From contig NZ_JAOTIF010000005.1 in assembly GCF_025628885.1 (NCBI RefSeq), positions 62,001 to 126,000 of the forward strand: a DNA stretch of 64,000 nucleotides, written 5' to 3'. This DNA is from Paraflavisolibacter caeni. Lineage in GTDB: Bacteria > Bacteroidota > Bacteroidia > Chitinophagales > Chitinophagaceae. The notes below the pieces were generated by a model. It ran no database searches. It was not told the origin of the DNA and worked only from the letters and a program-made list of their open reading frames with translations. Made by a program: the position numbers and the translations under genes. This document shows positions 1 to 9,038 of this stretch, one piece after another; the stretch's first letter is position 1, and every line of letters starts with the position of its first letter.

Positions 1-1360
1 CAGGCGTATCATGAAAGTAGATGTTGTATTGGTTAGGAAATATAAATTTCACATTACCGAGTGCATTGCCTGGACCGGGTTTTTGCCGTACTACAGGCAG
101 CCCATCTTTATAGCCGGTAATTTCCATGTTATTCCGACTTAGATAGTTGGCATTTCGCTGGATTGCAGGCATCATTTCTTTCCGTACGATACTGCGAGGC
201 ACATTCCAGTATGGATTAAAAACTACATACTTCAACTGGTCGGAAAAAATAACAGTTTTGTTTGCTGCCTTTCCTACCACAATGTTCATACTGATTACTT
301 TTCTTCCACCTTCATATACATGTAATTTGTATTCGGGAATATTGGCGACTATGTAATTCTGAGGTTGTTCAGGCATCCAGCGCATCCTTTCCAGATTTAC
401 CAGCATTTGCTTTAACCGCTCCCCTACTGATACATTTAGCTCTTTGATAAAAGCGGCATCAATGATCCCATTATCTTTCATTCCATAACTTACCTTTATT
501 CTTTTCACTGCATCCTCTAATGAGTCTGTATATAAGAAAGAAGAATCTGCAGAAGGGAAATCACCGGAAGTTCTCAGGCGCCGCTTTATTTGTCCTATAA
601 CCTTATGTTTATCTCCTTTTTTCCATTTATAACTGGAAGTTTGTATGGTAGGCCAACCACCGTTTTTTTCTATGGAATAATATTGAAATAAGGCATCATA
701 TAACCGGTGAAAAGATGGATTTAAAGGCTTCCACTCCTTTATATTGTTTTTCTTTACGAACAAGGAATCGAGTAATACTACGGCATCCAGTTTTCTTCTG
801 GGTATATACCATTTCATTTGCTCGGGATGCAGTTTTCCTTTATAGGCAACCTGAACATATCGGAAAAAAACTTGTGTTAGTCTTAATTCTAATAATGCTT
901 GTTGCTCCGGATCTAATGGGTATAAAGTATCTTCATTAAGCAATTGATCCATCTTGTAGTAAAGGGACCGGTTGTAAATTGAACTGTCCACATTACTAAT
1001 CATATCAACGTATAAATTCCAGAAGACATCCGCCTGCTCTGTTAACCCATCTTCATGAAACCAGGCATATTGAAAATTTCGTATGTTGTAAAAATTAGTG
1101 ATATCATTAGCAACTGAATCAGAACTTACTTCGGATTTGATGAAGGATGCTACAAAATTACTATCCAAAAAAAGTTGAGAATAAGCATCCTGTGGCTTTA
1201 TTGTTGTATCTCTTGGCACGACTGGCAATGATGCTTTCAGTTGCTTTCCCTGACAATTCATTTGTGTAAGGAAACCAACAACGATCATAACCCAAACGCA
1301 CACCTTCAGGCACCAATCGCTTTTTATTAACATCTGGCCATATATGCAATTTTTAGCCAT
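1..1360 (-). CDS. L,D-transpeptidase, YcbB/LdtD type (3' end outside window)
   Basis: The minus strand is open from an ATG at 1360 to the window edge (453 codons, no stop), so the gene continues to the left. AAGGAGA lies 8 nt before the ATG. A hydrophobic segment near residues 18-32 ending in a Cys suggests an exported protein or lipoprotein. The middle resembles the scaffold domain of YcbB-type transpeptidases. The end reads VVRQKPGPGNALGNVKFIFP followed by YFHDTP, the start of the YkuD catalytic domain. The catalytic Cys/His motif would lie beyond the edge and cannot be checked. Expected role (family knowledge): 3-3 cross-linking of peptidoglycan or anchoring of proteins to it in the periplasm. 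Confidence 0.87.
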   Translation of the reverse strand, partial: MAKNCIYGQMLIKSDWCLKVCVWVMIVVGFLTQMNCQGKQLKASLPVVPRDTTIKPQDAYSQLFLDSNFVASFIKSEVSSDSVANDITNFYNIRNFQYAWFHEDGLTEQADVFWNLYVDMISNVDSSIYNRSLYYKMDQLLNEDTLYPLDPEQQALLELRLTQVFFRYVQVAYKGKLHPEQMKWYIPRRKLDAVVLLDSLFVKKNNIKEWKPLNPSFHRLYDALFQYYSIEKNGGWPTIQTSSYKWKKGDKHKVIGQIKRRLRTSGDFPSADSSFLYTDSLEDAVKRIKVSYGMKDNGIIDAAFIKELNVSVGERLKQMLVNLERMRWMPEQPQNYIVANIPEYKLHVYEGGRKVISMNIVVGKAANKTVIFSDQLKYVVFNPYWNVPRSIVRKEMMPAIQRNANYLSRNNMEITGYKDGLPVVRQKPGPGNALGNVKFIFPNQYNIYFHDTP

Positions 1361-1404
1361 TCAGAATCTCCTTTATTCTTTTTTTGAACCCAACACTTAC
1401 TGAC

Positions 1405-2220
1405 TCATGTGTGTGTAATGAATAAAGCTGTTTTTGCTTTAGCCAGAACTACATTTGCCAGGCTTTCTTTAAAAAAGCGAGATAAAGAACTGCGCCCAAA
1501 TGCCCCCATGACCACTATTGCATCCTGGTTCAAACTGATAAAAAGCGGCAATTCTTCTTTGACATCGCCTTTTAAAACATTAATATGGGCATCAGGGAAT
1601 TGCAGGCTGAGCCATTCCTGAACCTGTTCTTTATATTCTATTTCCCTAATATTTTGAGGCAGGACGGAGACCAAGTAAACAGGCAGATGGTGCCAGGAAG
1701 TAAATAGATAGGCAAACTGCCTCATAGCATGGATACTGGAAGAATGCCCATCATAAGCAATAATTATTTTATCAAAAATTCCGACTTCCTTTGATAAAAG
1801 CAAAACCGGGCAATACAGATTTGTAAGCAGGCTATTTAAGGAATAATAAGTGGTATCTACTTCAGCATTAATGATCACCAGATCAGCAAATGCACTATTA
1901 TAGATAAGTGCATCCAGAAAATTTTCATGGATTAATTGAGACTTAAAACTAACTCCGCCGGATGAACAAATGTCTTCAAATAATTTAACCTGAGCACTTT
2001 GAAGTTTTACCAATTCTTCCCTTTCTGACTCAATACTAAAATTTGTATCGGTGAGATTTATGTCGCTTGGGAAAGCATACCCCTCCACTTCCTGGAGTTT
2101 CAGATTATGAACAAATAATCCATGCAAAACAGCCTTTTCTGTTTTGGCTAAGTGAATAGCATAATTCAAATCATTATGAAAGAGCTGAAACCCGTTAATG
2201 ATAATCAAAATTTTTTTCAT
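1405..2220 (-). CDS. Universal stress protein, tandem UspA domains
   Basis: A protein of 271 residues from the ATG at 2220, preceded by AGCAGGTG. A longer frame opens at 2304, but the Usp fold begins with MKKILIIING, so the inner start is preferred. Two UspA-like halves are visible; the second ends with VVMGAFGRSSLSRF and a following hydrophobic strand, which resembles the G-x2-G nucleotide-binding loop. The first half has no clear loop. UspA proteins are cytoplasmic stress proteins, some of which bind ATP; the ligand here is unknown. It is divergent from the trehalose synthase gene at 2479, and a second Usp gene lies beside the second trehalose gene, so the pairing is repeated. Confidence 0.85.
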   Translation of the reverse strand: MKKILIIINGFQLFHNDLNYAIHLAKTEKAVLHGLFVHNLKLQEVEGYAFPSDINLTDTNFSIESEREELVKLQSAQVKLFEDICSSGGVSFKSQLIHENFLDALIYNSAFADLVIINAEVDTTYYSLNSLLTNLYCPVLLLSKEVGIFDKIIIAYDGHSSSIHAMRQFAYLFTSWHHLPVYLVSVLPQNIREIEYKEQVQEWLSLQFPDAHINVLKGDVKEELPLFISLNQDAIVVMGAFGRSSLSRFFKESLANVVLAKAKTALFITHT

Positions 2221-2478
2221 AACACCTGCTTTTTTACATGAGGAATAAAATGACAGGCAGAATTGTTTAGGTTGACTATAGAATGTGTTTAATTTATGAC
2301 ACATTAGTTAGCATGAGCTTAAAATTATATTAAAAAAGCATTAGATCTTAGGATAAGTACTTTGAATAGTATTTTAATCAAAGTCTAACCCTGATTTAAG
2401 GCTATCCTAATAATATAGTTGTATTTTGAATGTTAGATCGAAATAATAGATCTCGATAACCCCTTTAAAGTGCTCCAT

Positions 2479-4728
2479 ATGAATACCAGCAGATTGTTTA
2501 TCGTTTCTAACCGCCTACCCATTACCATAATAACTGATGATCAAAAGTTCAAGGTGCAACCTTCTTCAGGAGGCCTGGTGAGCGCAATGAAAAGTTATCT
2601 TGCAGGTACTTCAGAAAACAAACACAATAATTTTTCAGAAACTTTCTGGGTAGGCATGCCTTGTTGCAGACCCGCTGTTTGGTCGGAAGCAGCACAAGGG
2701 ATTCATGAATCAAAATTCACTTACCTGCCAGTGTTCTACAATGCAAAGGCATATGAGTGCTATTACAATGGCTTTTCCAACTCAACCCTCTGGCCTCTTT
2801 TTCACTACTTTCCTTCTTTTGCAGAATATAACACCGAGCATTACAATTATTATATCCAGGCTAATGAAGCCTTTGCGGATACGATGATCAGGCACCTGCG
2901 TCCTAATGACGTTGTGTGGATTCACGACTACCACCTACTTCCATTGGCCCGGTTGCTGCGGCAGGCAATGCCGGAACTGACTATTGGTTTTTTCCTCCAT
3001 ATCCCGTTCCCATCTTACGAAATTGTACGGTTGCTCCCCAGGAGTTGGCGTGAAGAATTGCTGTATGGTATGCTGGGGGCCGACCTCATAGGATTTCATA
3101 CCATGGATTATGCCACTCATTTTCTTCAATGCATCCAAATGGTATTAGGCCTGGAGCACAACATGCATATCATCCAGCATGAAAACCGATTGATCAAAGC
3201 GGATGTTTTCCCTATCAGCATTGATTTCACGCTCTTTGATAACGCTTTCGACGATGCAAAAGTTTCTGTTCAAAGAGCCGGATTGCAGGATAAATTCAAG
3301 CAGCAGAGAATCATCTTTTCTGTTGACAGGCTTGATTATACAAAGGGTGTATCCAACCGTTTGAAAGCCTATGAATTGTTTTTGCAAAACAACCCTGAAT
3401 ACCGGGAAAAAGTAGTTTTCATATTGGTTGTAGTTCCCTCCAGGGAATATATAACAAAGTATGCCGAGAGAAAGAAAATGATCGACGAGATGATCAGTAA
3501 TATCAACAGTAAAATTGGAACGATTCATTGGCAGCCGGTCATTTACCAGTATAATTCTTTGAATTTTGAAGAAATGGTAGCCTTGTATACTTCATGCGAC
3601 ATTGCCCTGATCACTCCTCTACGCGATGGTATGAACCTGGTGGCCAAAGAGTTTGTCGCCAGCAGAAAAGACCAACAAGGGGTGCTGGTACTGAGTGAAA
3701 TGGCGGGGGCTGCAAGGGAACTTACCACTGCATTGATCATTAACCCAAATGACGAAAAGGAAGTATCTGATAAAATTCTGCAAGCTATGGAAATGCCGTC
3801 TGGTGAGCAAAGTAAACGTTTGGAGCCAATGCGTAAAAGGATAGCAGACTATGATGTGCTTACCTGGGCTGCAGATTTTTTGAATCAGCTCAATGCTATT
3901 AAAGTAAAGCAACAGGAATTCCAGATCAAGTTCATAGATGAACTCACCAAAAAGAATTTATTAAATGATTTCAGGAAAGCAGCCAAGCGACTGATCCTGG
4001 TTGATTATGATGGTACCCTTGTATCTTTTGCGCCTTCCATCATGGAAGCAAGGCCTGGCAGGCGATTACTAGAGCTGCTGGAAAGACTTTCTGCTAATGA
4101 GCAGAATAATATTTTCATTTTAAGTGGTAGAGACAGTACAACTTTGGAAAATTGGCTGGGCGCACTGCCCCTTAACATCATTGCTGAACATGGAGCAAAA
4201 ATAAAGCTAAAGAATGGCAAGTGGAAAAATCAGTTATCTGTTGAGGACCAAACGTGGAAGCAACAAGTGAGGAGCATCATGGAAGTGTATGTAAGGCGAT
4301 GTGCCAATACTTTTATAGAGATAAAAGAATTTTCTATTGTCTGGCATTATCGCAAGGCAAATCCTGAGCAAGCTAAGCTTAGAGCACTGGAGCTGTTTGC
4401 TGAACTCAATGAATATGCCAGTGATCTGGGCGCTGTTGTAGTGATGGGTAATAAGAATATAGAGATGAGAATGAGTGGTTTTGATAAAGGAATTATCCTG
4501 AAAAAGAAGATTTTGAATGAAAAATATGACTTTATCCTAGCAATGGGCGATGATAAAACGGATGAAGATATGTTCAAAGTGTTGAGCAATCTAAAACAAG
4601 CTTACACTATTAAAATTGGATCAGAAGCTTCCTATGCTCAATATAATTTACAAAACCCTCAAATGGTACAATCCTTACTTGAAGCCTTAAGTTATATACC
4701 TGTGGAGCAATTAGCTGATAAACTTTAG
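2479..4728 (+). CDS. Bifunctional trehalose-6-phosphate synthase/phosphatase (copy 1)
   Basis: A fused enzyme of 749 residues that makes trehalose from UDP-glucose and glucose-6-phosphate through trehalose-6-phosphate. The GT20 synthase domain covers about residues 1-470 with SNRLPIT, the FSNSTLWPLFHY loop, HDYHLLPL near 148, HIPFPS, RLDYTKG near 283 and LRDGMNLVAKEF. The HAD phosphatase domain follows with VDYDGTL near 508, an ILSGRDS motif, and GDDKTDED near 690. All key motifs are intact, so both activities are expected. A GTG three codons upstream (2470) is an alternative start; no clear Shine-Dalgarno separates them. The gene at 10627 is a close paralog with the same architecture. Confidence 0.93.
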   Translation: MNTSRLFIVSNRLPITIITDDQKFKVQPSSGGLVSAMKSYLAGTSENKHNNFSETFWVGMPCCRPAVWSEAAQGIHESKFTYLPVFYNAKAYECYYNGFSNSTLWPLFHYFPSFAEYNTEHYNYYIQANEAFADTMIRHLRPNDVVWIHDYHLLPLARLLRQAMPELTIGFFLHIPFPSYEIVRLLPRSWREELLYGMLGADLIGFHTMDYATHFLQCIQMVLGLEHNMHIIQHENRLIKADVFPISIDFTLFDNAFDDAKVSVQRAGLQDKFKQQRIIFSVDRLDYTKGVSNRLKAYELFLQNNPEYREKVVFILVVVPSREYITKYAERKKMIDEMISNINSKIGTIHWQPVIYQYNSLNFEEMVALYTSCDIALITPLRDGMNLVAKEFVASRKDQQGVLVLSEMAGAARELTTALIINPNDEKEVSDKILQAMEMPSGEQSKRLEPMRKRIADYDVLTWAADFLNQLNAIKVKQQEFQIKFIDELTKKNLLNDFRKAAKRLILVDYDGTLVSFAPSIMEARPGRRLLELLERLSANEQNNIFILSGRDSTTLENWLGALPLNIIAEHGAKIKLKNGKWKNQLSVEDQTWKQQVRSIMEVYVRRCANTFIEIKEFSIVWHYRKANPEQAKLRALELFAELNEYASDLGAVVVMGNKNIEMRMSGFDKGIILKKKILNEKYDFILAMGDDKTDEDMFKVLSNLKQAYTIKIGSEASYAQYNLQNPQMVQSLLEALSYIPVEQLADKL

Positions 4729-4755
4729 CATAAAATCAAATAGTTTCGCTAAGCA

Positions 4756-5192
4756 CTAGTTATATGAAATGCCTTTTATTGGTATAGGAAAAATAAAGTC
4801 CACCAATACATTGTGATGTGCTTTTGATACATGGTCCTTGAATGATTGCATACTGCGACGCATGGCTGATGCATACTCCTTTCCAAGCTTCATTAAAATT
4901 TCTTCAAGGTTTTCGAGTTCACTTTTGATAGCTGCTTCCCTCTGATGTCTCTCTTTTGGCAACTCATGATCTAGTTGCTCTATGTTCTTTGCAAAAGTCC
5001 TATCCGCATCCTTATAAAAATCGAAAAGTAGTGGATTGCATGAATTGAACTTGATATGAGAAAACCTGATGGCCGACTTTTTTCTTCTTCATCCAACTTG
5101 CCATCTCTGTTGGCAGCAAGCAACGATATGTACGCAGGATATTTAAGGAGCGTTTCTTTTTCTTTTAAGCGAAGAACTTCAAATGATTTCAT
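4756..5192 (-). pseudogene. Frameshifted conserved hypothetical protein
   Basis: Two frames read as one protein of about 145 residues broken by a one-base shift. The N-terminal part starts at the ATG at 5192 (MKSFEVLRLKEKETLLKYPA, then LLAANRDGKLDEEEK). The frame is lost at a run of six T on the plus strand (5078-5083); adding one base there continues into KSAIRFSHIKFNSCNPLLFD and on to the stop at 4756. The C-terminal half is rich in charged helical sequence. I do not recognise a function. The shift lies in a homopolymer, so it may be a real mutation, a phase-variable tract or a sequencing error. Confidence 0.7.
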
Positions 5193-5231
5193 AATGCATT
5201 ATTTTAAAGGGAAGTAATTGATTACTTACTT

Positions 5232-5627
5232 TACTCAAGTAACATCTTCCTTTCTATTAATTCAATATTAATGCCTGCATCTTTCATTCCATTCTTGAAA
5301 TATATCCCTACTCATCTTTTATACCGGACTGTGGCGCTGTGCCGTAAGGTCAGTCCCGGTCACTTGACATCCAAACTCACTAGCCAGCATTCTGCAGGGC
5401 CCTCCTATCCCACAGCCCACATCTAGAATTTGATCATTCTATTGTAAGCTAATCTGACTAGCAAGTTCAAAGGAGACCGCTGCACCTCTGATATGAAATT
5501 CATCTGCGCCAGCAATATCCTTTCTAGTTACCATTTTGATTCTCTGCTCAAGAAGTCGTTCCACATTGGTCTTAAAAAGATGTTCAAGTGTATAATGCAG
5601 TTCTACAAGCGTCTTTTGTTGATACAT
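5232..5627 (-). pseudogene. Decayed class I SAM-dependent methyltransferase
   Basis: From an ATG at 5627 the frame encodes a typical N-terminal methyltransferase helix region, then a TAG at 5439-5441. In-frame reading continues directly into the SAM-binding motif I, ILDVGCGIGGPC, and FGCQVTGTDLT. It then loses sequence and is followed, near 5232-5310, by a short tail (KDAGINIELIERKMLLE, stop at 5232) that looks like the protein's real C-terminus in another frame. The central catalytic part is therefore deleted and the gene has a premature stop. A live copy would be about 270 residues; here under half remains. It cannot be functional. Confidence 0.75.
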
Positions 5628-5654
5628 GGTGGGTGATTTACAATCAAGAGTTTT

Positions 5655-6842
5655 TTAATATTCTTCCAGTTTCAACCTCTCTGATAAAAACTGTTTGATA
5701 AACCACTTGGAAACAAGTGGTAGGAACATTAGGTTTGTAAAGGTGTTGCGCTTCCAGATGCCGAAGGCCGTATCTGGAACAAAGGAAGGAGCATAGTCCC
5801 TCCCTAACTTTTGCATTCTTTCCGCTTCCGGCTTTATTTTCTTTTGATAACAATGAAAGGCAGAAACATAATCTCCAGCGGATTTCTTCAATTCTCCTGC
5901 AAGAATATAAGCACCAGCCATAGCCAAAGCTGCGCCTTTTCCTGCGATGAGCGATACGCATTGACTAGCATCGCCAACAAGTGCTACCCGGCCCTTTGCC
6001 CATTCAGGCATAACAATCTGACTTACTTCATCAAAATAAAAGTCACCAGCAGCAGGCATTTTTTGTAACAGCACAGGACATTGCCAGCCTACATTTTTGA
6101 ATGTTTCCCTCAACCTATCTTGTTGTACCTCGATATTGCGATGCTGATCACCTGTATTGTTGCTTTTGTAAATAAAAAATGTAGCCAGTCTATTTTTAGC
6201 CATGCTGTAAATGCCGGCCCATTTACCTCTTACCGTTATACTCTGAAATATGTGGGGATTACCTGTATAGTTATCTATTGTGAAGGAGGAAACATAATAG
6301 CCTAAATGCTTTATGTACTGCATTTCAGCTCCAAAAACTAACCGGCGTACCGCGGAATGCAATCCATCGGCGCCTATTACTAAATCAAAATTCCGTTGTT
6401 GGCCGTCTTTAAATGTTACAGCAACCTCATTGGTAGATTGCTCAATGGCTGTAATGGAATTACCGAAAATAAATCCAATTTCATTTTGAACATAGTGGTA
6501 AAGCACTTTTGCCAATTCACCCCTTAACATATTCAAGTGCCTGTATTGAATCAATGCTCTTAACTTTTGAATATTGAAGCCTCCCACCCGTTTGCCCTTA
6601 TTATTGACAAAAGTGATTTCCGGAATGTCATAATGTTTTTCCTTTAAGGCTGCAATGATGTTCATTTTTTCTGCGACCTCAAATCCTTCCCCCCAAAAGT
6701 CTATCATATACCCCCCTTCTCGCAGCTTTGGTGCCTTTTCCACGACAATCGGTTGAAAGCCATATTGCTTCATCCAATAGGCAGCGGTAAGGCCTGCAAT
6801 ACCAGCCCCAGAGATAAGAATATTTTTATTCTTTGGTTCCAT
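5655..6842 (-). CDS. FAD-dependent monooxygenase (PHBH/TetX-like)
   Basis: A complete flavoprotein of 395 residues. The N-terminal Rossmann motif is GAGIAGLTAAYWM, followed by a Glu for the FAD ribose at about residue 35. The DG motif is LVIGADGLHSAVRR near residue 160 and the GD motif is VALVGDASQC near residue 290, so all three diagnostic motifs of group A aromatic hydroxylases are present. It would use NAD(P)H and oxygen to hydroxylate a small molecule. The substrate cannot be read from sequence; the TetX-like family includes tetracycline-inactivating enzymes as well as many metabolic ones. It lies downstream of the TPR gene on the same strand, with a 131-nt gap. Confidence 0.88.
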   Translation of the reverse strand: MEPKNKNILISGAGIAGLTAAYWMKQYGFQPIVVEKAPKLREGGYMIDFWGEGFEVAEKMNIIAALKEKHYDIPEITFVNNKGKRVGGFNIQKLRALIQYRHLNMLRGELAKVLYHYVQNEIGFIFGNSITAIEQSTNEVAVTFKDGQQRNFDLVIGADGLHSAVRRLVFGAEMQYIKHLGYYVSSFTIDNYTGNPHIFQSITVRGKWAGIYSMAKNRLATFFIYKSNNTGDQHRNIEVQQDRLRETFKNVGWQCPVLLQKMPAAGDFYFDEVSQIVMPEWAKGRVALVGDASQCVSLIAGKGAALAMAGAYILAGELKKSAGDYVSAFHCYQKKIKPEAERMQKLGRDYAPSFVPDTAFGIWKRNTFTNLMFLPLVSKWFIKQFLSERLKLEEY

Positions 6843-6973
6843 AAACCTTCACCCGATACCATGGGTATAGCCAATTCATGTTCATAAGATAAAGCGTTCT
6901 GACCTCCTGAATTAACAAGATCGTGAATTGTCATATTTTCATTAACTACGAATCCATAGTTTGGAATTATTGA

Positions 6974-8623
6974 TCAATCTTTATTATTCTTGCTTGTATC
7001 AGAACTTCTCGAGATATTTTTTTCAAGTATAGCAATATACTTTTCGGCATCTCTATTTTCCGGATCAAGCGCCAAAAGGTTTTTGAAGTATTCAATGGCC
7101 GCTTGGTAATCCTTTTCTATATTGGCTTCATAAGTAGCCAGATAACCATACGCTTCAATCAACCATTTTTTATTATTTCCGCGATCCGGATCTTTTTCAG
7201 CCACCTTTACTAATTTAAGATAGTGAGGGATAGCAGTCCCTTTCTCCAAGGCGCTATCCAATGCTGCATTGCTGCGTGCACGCCAGTAATAGCCGAATGT
7301 TTGTTCTGGGAATTTTTCAATGTACACCCCAAACACAGAATCAGCTTTGGACCATTCATGTGCCATATAATGTGCAATACCCCAATTAAACAAATCAATG
7401 TTGGTTGCTTTTTCATTGTTTGCATAGTATTTACCCAGCCATAATGCCTGATTAGAATAGTCTTCTCTTTTTTTGTAGATTTGAGCCAATTTTTTATAAT
7501 AGTTGAACAGAACAGTTGAATCTGTCTGTAAGTTTACCGCCTTTTGGTAATTTAGAGCTGCAGAGTCTTCCTTTCCAGGTATAGAAGCATAAAGCAGGCC
7601 CATTGTTTCAAAATCTTTGATGACCCTACTACTATCCGATGATTCAGAGAAATATCGCCTCATATGGATCATTGCTGCGGCCGTGTCTTTCAATCCTAAT
7701 TGACTATAGGCAATTAACTTATGCAATCTTACTTCTGCGGTATCCTTTTTTAGCAATTCTTGAGCTTTAGCAATCGCTTTACCATATCGTTTAGTCAAAT
7801 ACAACAGGTCTGTATACTGATATTCGTTCCTTTCATGAACATCGCTCTTGGCTACATACTGGTTAAAATAACCCATAGCCTTTTCCGGGCTCAGCGTATA
7901 ATAATGAGTATATAGACTATAATAGGCGGGCGCAAAGTTGGGATCGACAGCTAAAGCTTTACGAAAGAACTTTAGATACATTTCTGAATTTTTCTGTGTC
8001 AGAAAGATATTCCCCAATTGATATAAGGCCGCTGCATTATTTTGATCATAAGCCAATGCTTGTTGATATGCCTTATATGCATCCGTTCCATTATTGAGTT
8101 TACGGTATGCATTACCTATAAGGGTATAGATTGCCGCGCTCCTCTTTTCTCTTTTAGCTGCTTTGTTTAACAACTCGATAGCGTAATGAGCATCACCAAT
8201 TGGAGCATCAATATGGGCTTGAGCCACTGCACTTAAAATAGCAGCGTCCTTTTCTTTAGTTTGATTTAAAGCCTCACCAAAATAAAAATGCGCACTGTCC
8301 TTTTTATTTTGTTGCAACTGCAAATACCCATAAGCTACCTGGTAGTAAGGATCATTCCTTTTAGCTAAAGGAGCCAATAATAAGCTATCTTTAATTTTAT
8401 CGGTTTTATTTTGCAACAAGTAAGTTTTTGTTAGTAAATACCAGGCTTCGGCATTAGAGGCATCATTTTTCAATATATGGTGTAAAACATGAGCAGCACT
8501 GGCATAACGCTCATAATAAATGAATTGCTTAGCTTCATCGATATCTGGAGTATAGGTAAAACTGAGCGATATAAAACAGGCAAAAACAAAAAGCAGCTTT
8601 TGAAGTAGGTAAAAATTTTTCAT
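6974..8623 (-). CDS. Exported TPR-repeat protein
   Basis: A protein of 549 residues with an N-terminal signal peptide (hydrophobic residues 9-24, LLFVFACFISLSFTYT). From about residue 30 nearly the whole chain is degenerate tetratricopeptide repeats: AWYLLTKTYLLQNKTDKI, AALYQLGNIFLTQKNSEMYL and FAPAYYSLYTHYYTLSPEKA among others. Another pair sits at the C-terminus (YQAAIEYFKNLLALDPENRD). It is probably a periplasmic protein-interaction scaffold; no enzymatic domain is visible. The C-terminus is charged and ends in a Ser/Asn/Lys-rich tail. Confidence 0.88.
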   Translation of the reverse strand: MKNFYLLQKLLFVFACFISLSFTYTPDIDEAKQFIYYERYASAAHVLHHILKNDASNAEAWYLLTKTYLLQNKTDKIKDSLLLAPLAKRNDPYYQVAYGYLQLQQNKKDSAHFYFGEALNQTKEKDAAILSAVAQAHIDAPIGDAHYAIELLNKAAKREKRSAAIYTLIGNAYRKLNNGTDAYKAYQQALAYDQNNAAALYQLGNIFLTQKNSEMYLKFFRKALAVDPNFAPAYYSLYTHYYTLSPEKAMGYFNQYVAKSDVHERNEYQYTDLLYLTKRYGKAIAKAQELLKKDTAEVRLHKLIAYSQLGLKDTAAAMIHMRRYFSESSDSSRVIKDFETMGLLYASIPGKEDSAALNYQKAVNLQTDSTVLFNYYKKLAQIYKKREDYSNQALWLGKYYANNEKATNIDLFNWGIAHYMAHEWSKADSVFGVYIEKFPEQTFGYYWRARSNAALDSALEKGTAIPHYLKLVKVAEKDPDRGNNKKWLIEAYGYLATYEANIEKDYQAAIEYFKNLLALDPENRDAEKYIAILEKNISRSSDTSKNNKD

Positions 8624-9038
8624 ATCATCAGAATTTAATTGGCATTTAATCCCTGAATTGATTTTAAAGCCGACTTGACAGATACCAATATATGATATTG
8701 CAATTAAGAAAGGATTAATTGAAGATTAAATCCAGATTAGAAAAACAAACCATTAGAAATAAGAATTTTATTTGCGAAGAAGATCTTTGAAGCCTCTGCC
8801 GTAGCTGTTGATAAAAAATCGGATAATTTCAAAAACGTAGAGGTAAAAGAGAATTATTGTCTTCAGTCGGGTAACAAATCTAATATGTGCAACTCTTCGT
8901 AATTAAGCTACTAAAATGGCATTATACTTGAACCAGGTGTGTATAGCTTTTATGATTAATTGAATCTTATAAATCCAAGAAGTATTATAAAGTACAGGAA
9001 AGCAAATATCAAAAAAGAAACAAGTTGTATTTTCACCT
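8624..9038. other. Gene-free stretch between TPR and ClC genes
   Basis: AT-rich sequence of 415 bases. Both flanking genes are on the minus strand, so this should hold the TPR promoter (upper part) and the end of the ClC transcript. I see no convincing gene, RNA or strong hairpin. Short open frames near 8790-8900 lack a start codon and a recognisable product. Confidence 0.5.

Noticed and set aside
5811-6305. Plus-strand frames inside the FAD monooxygenase
   Set aside because: They are antisense to a complete flavoprotein with all motifs.
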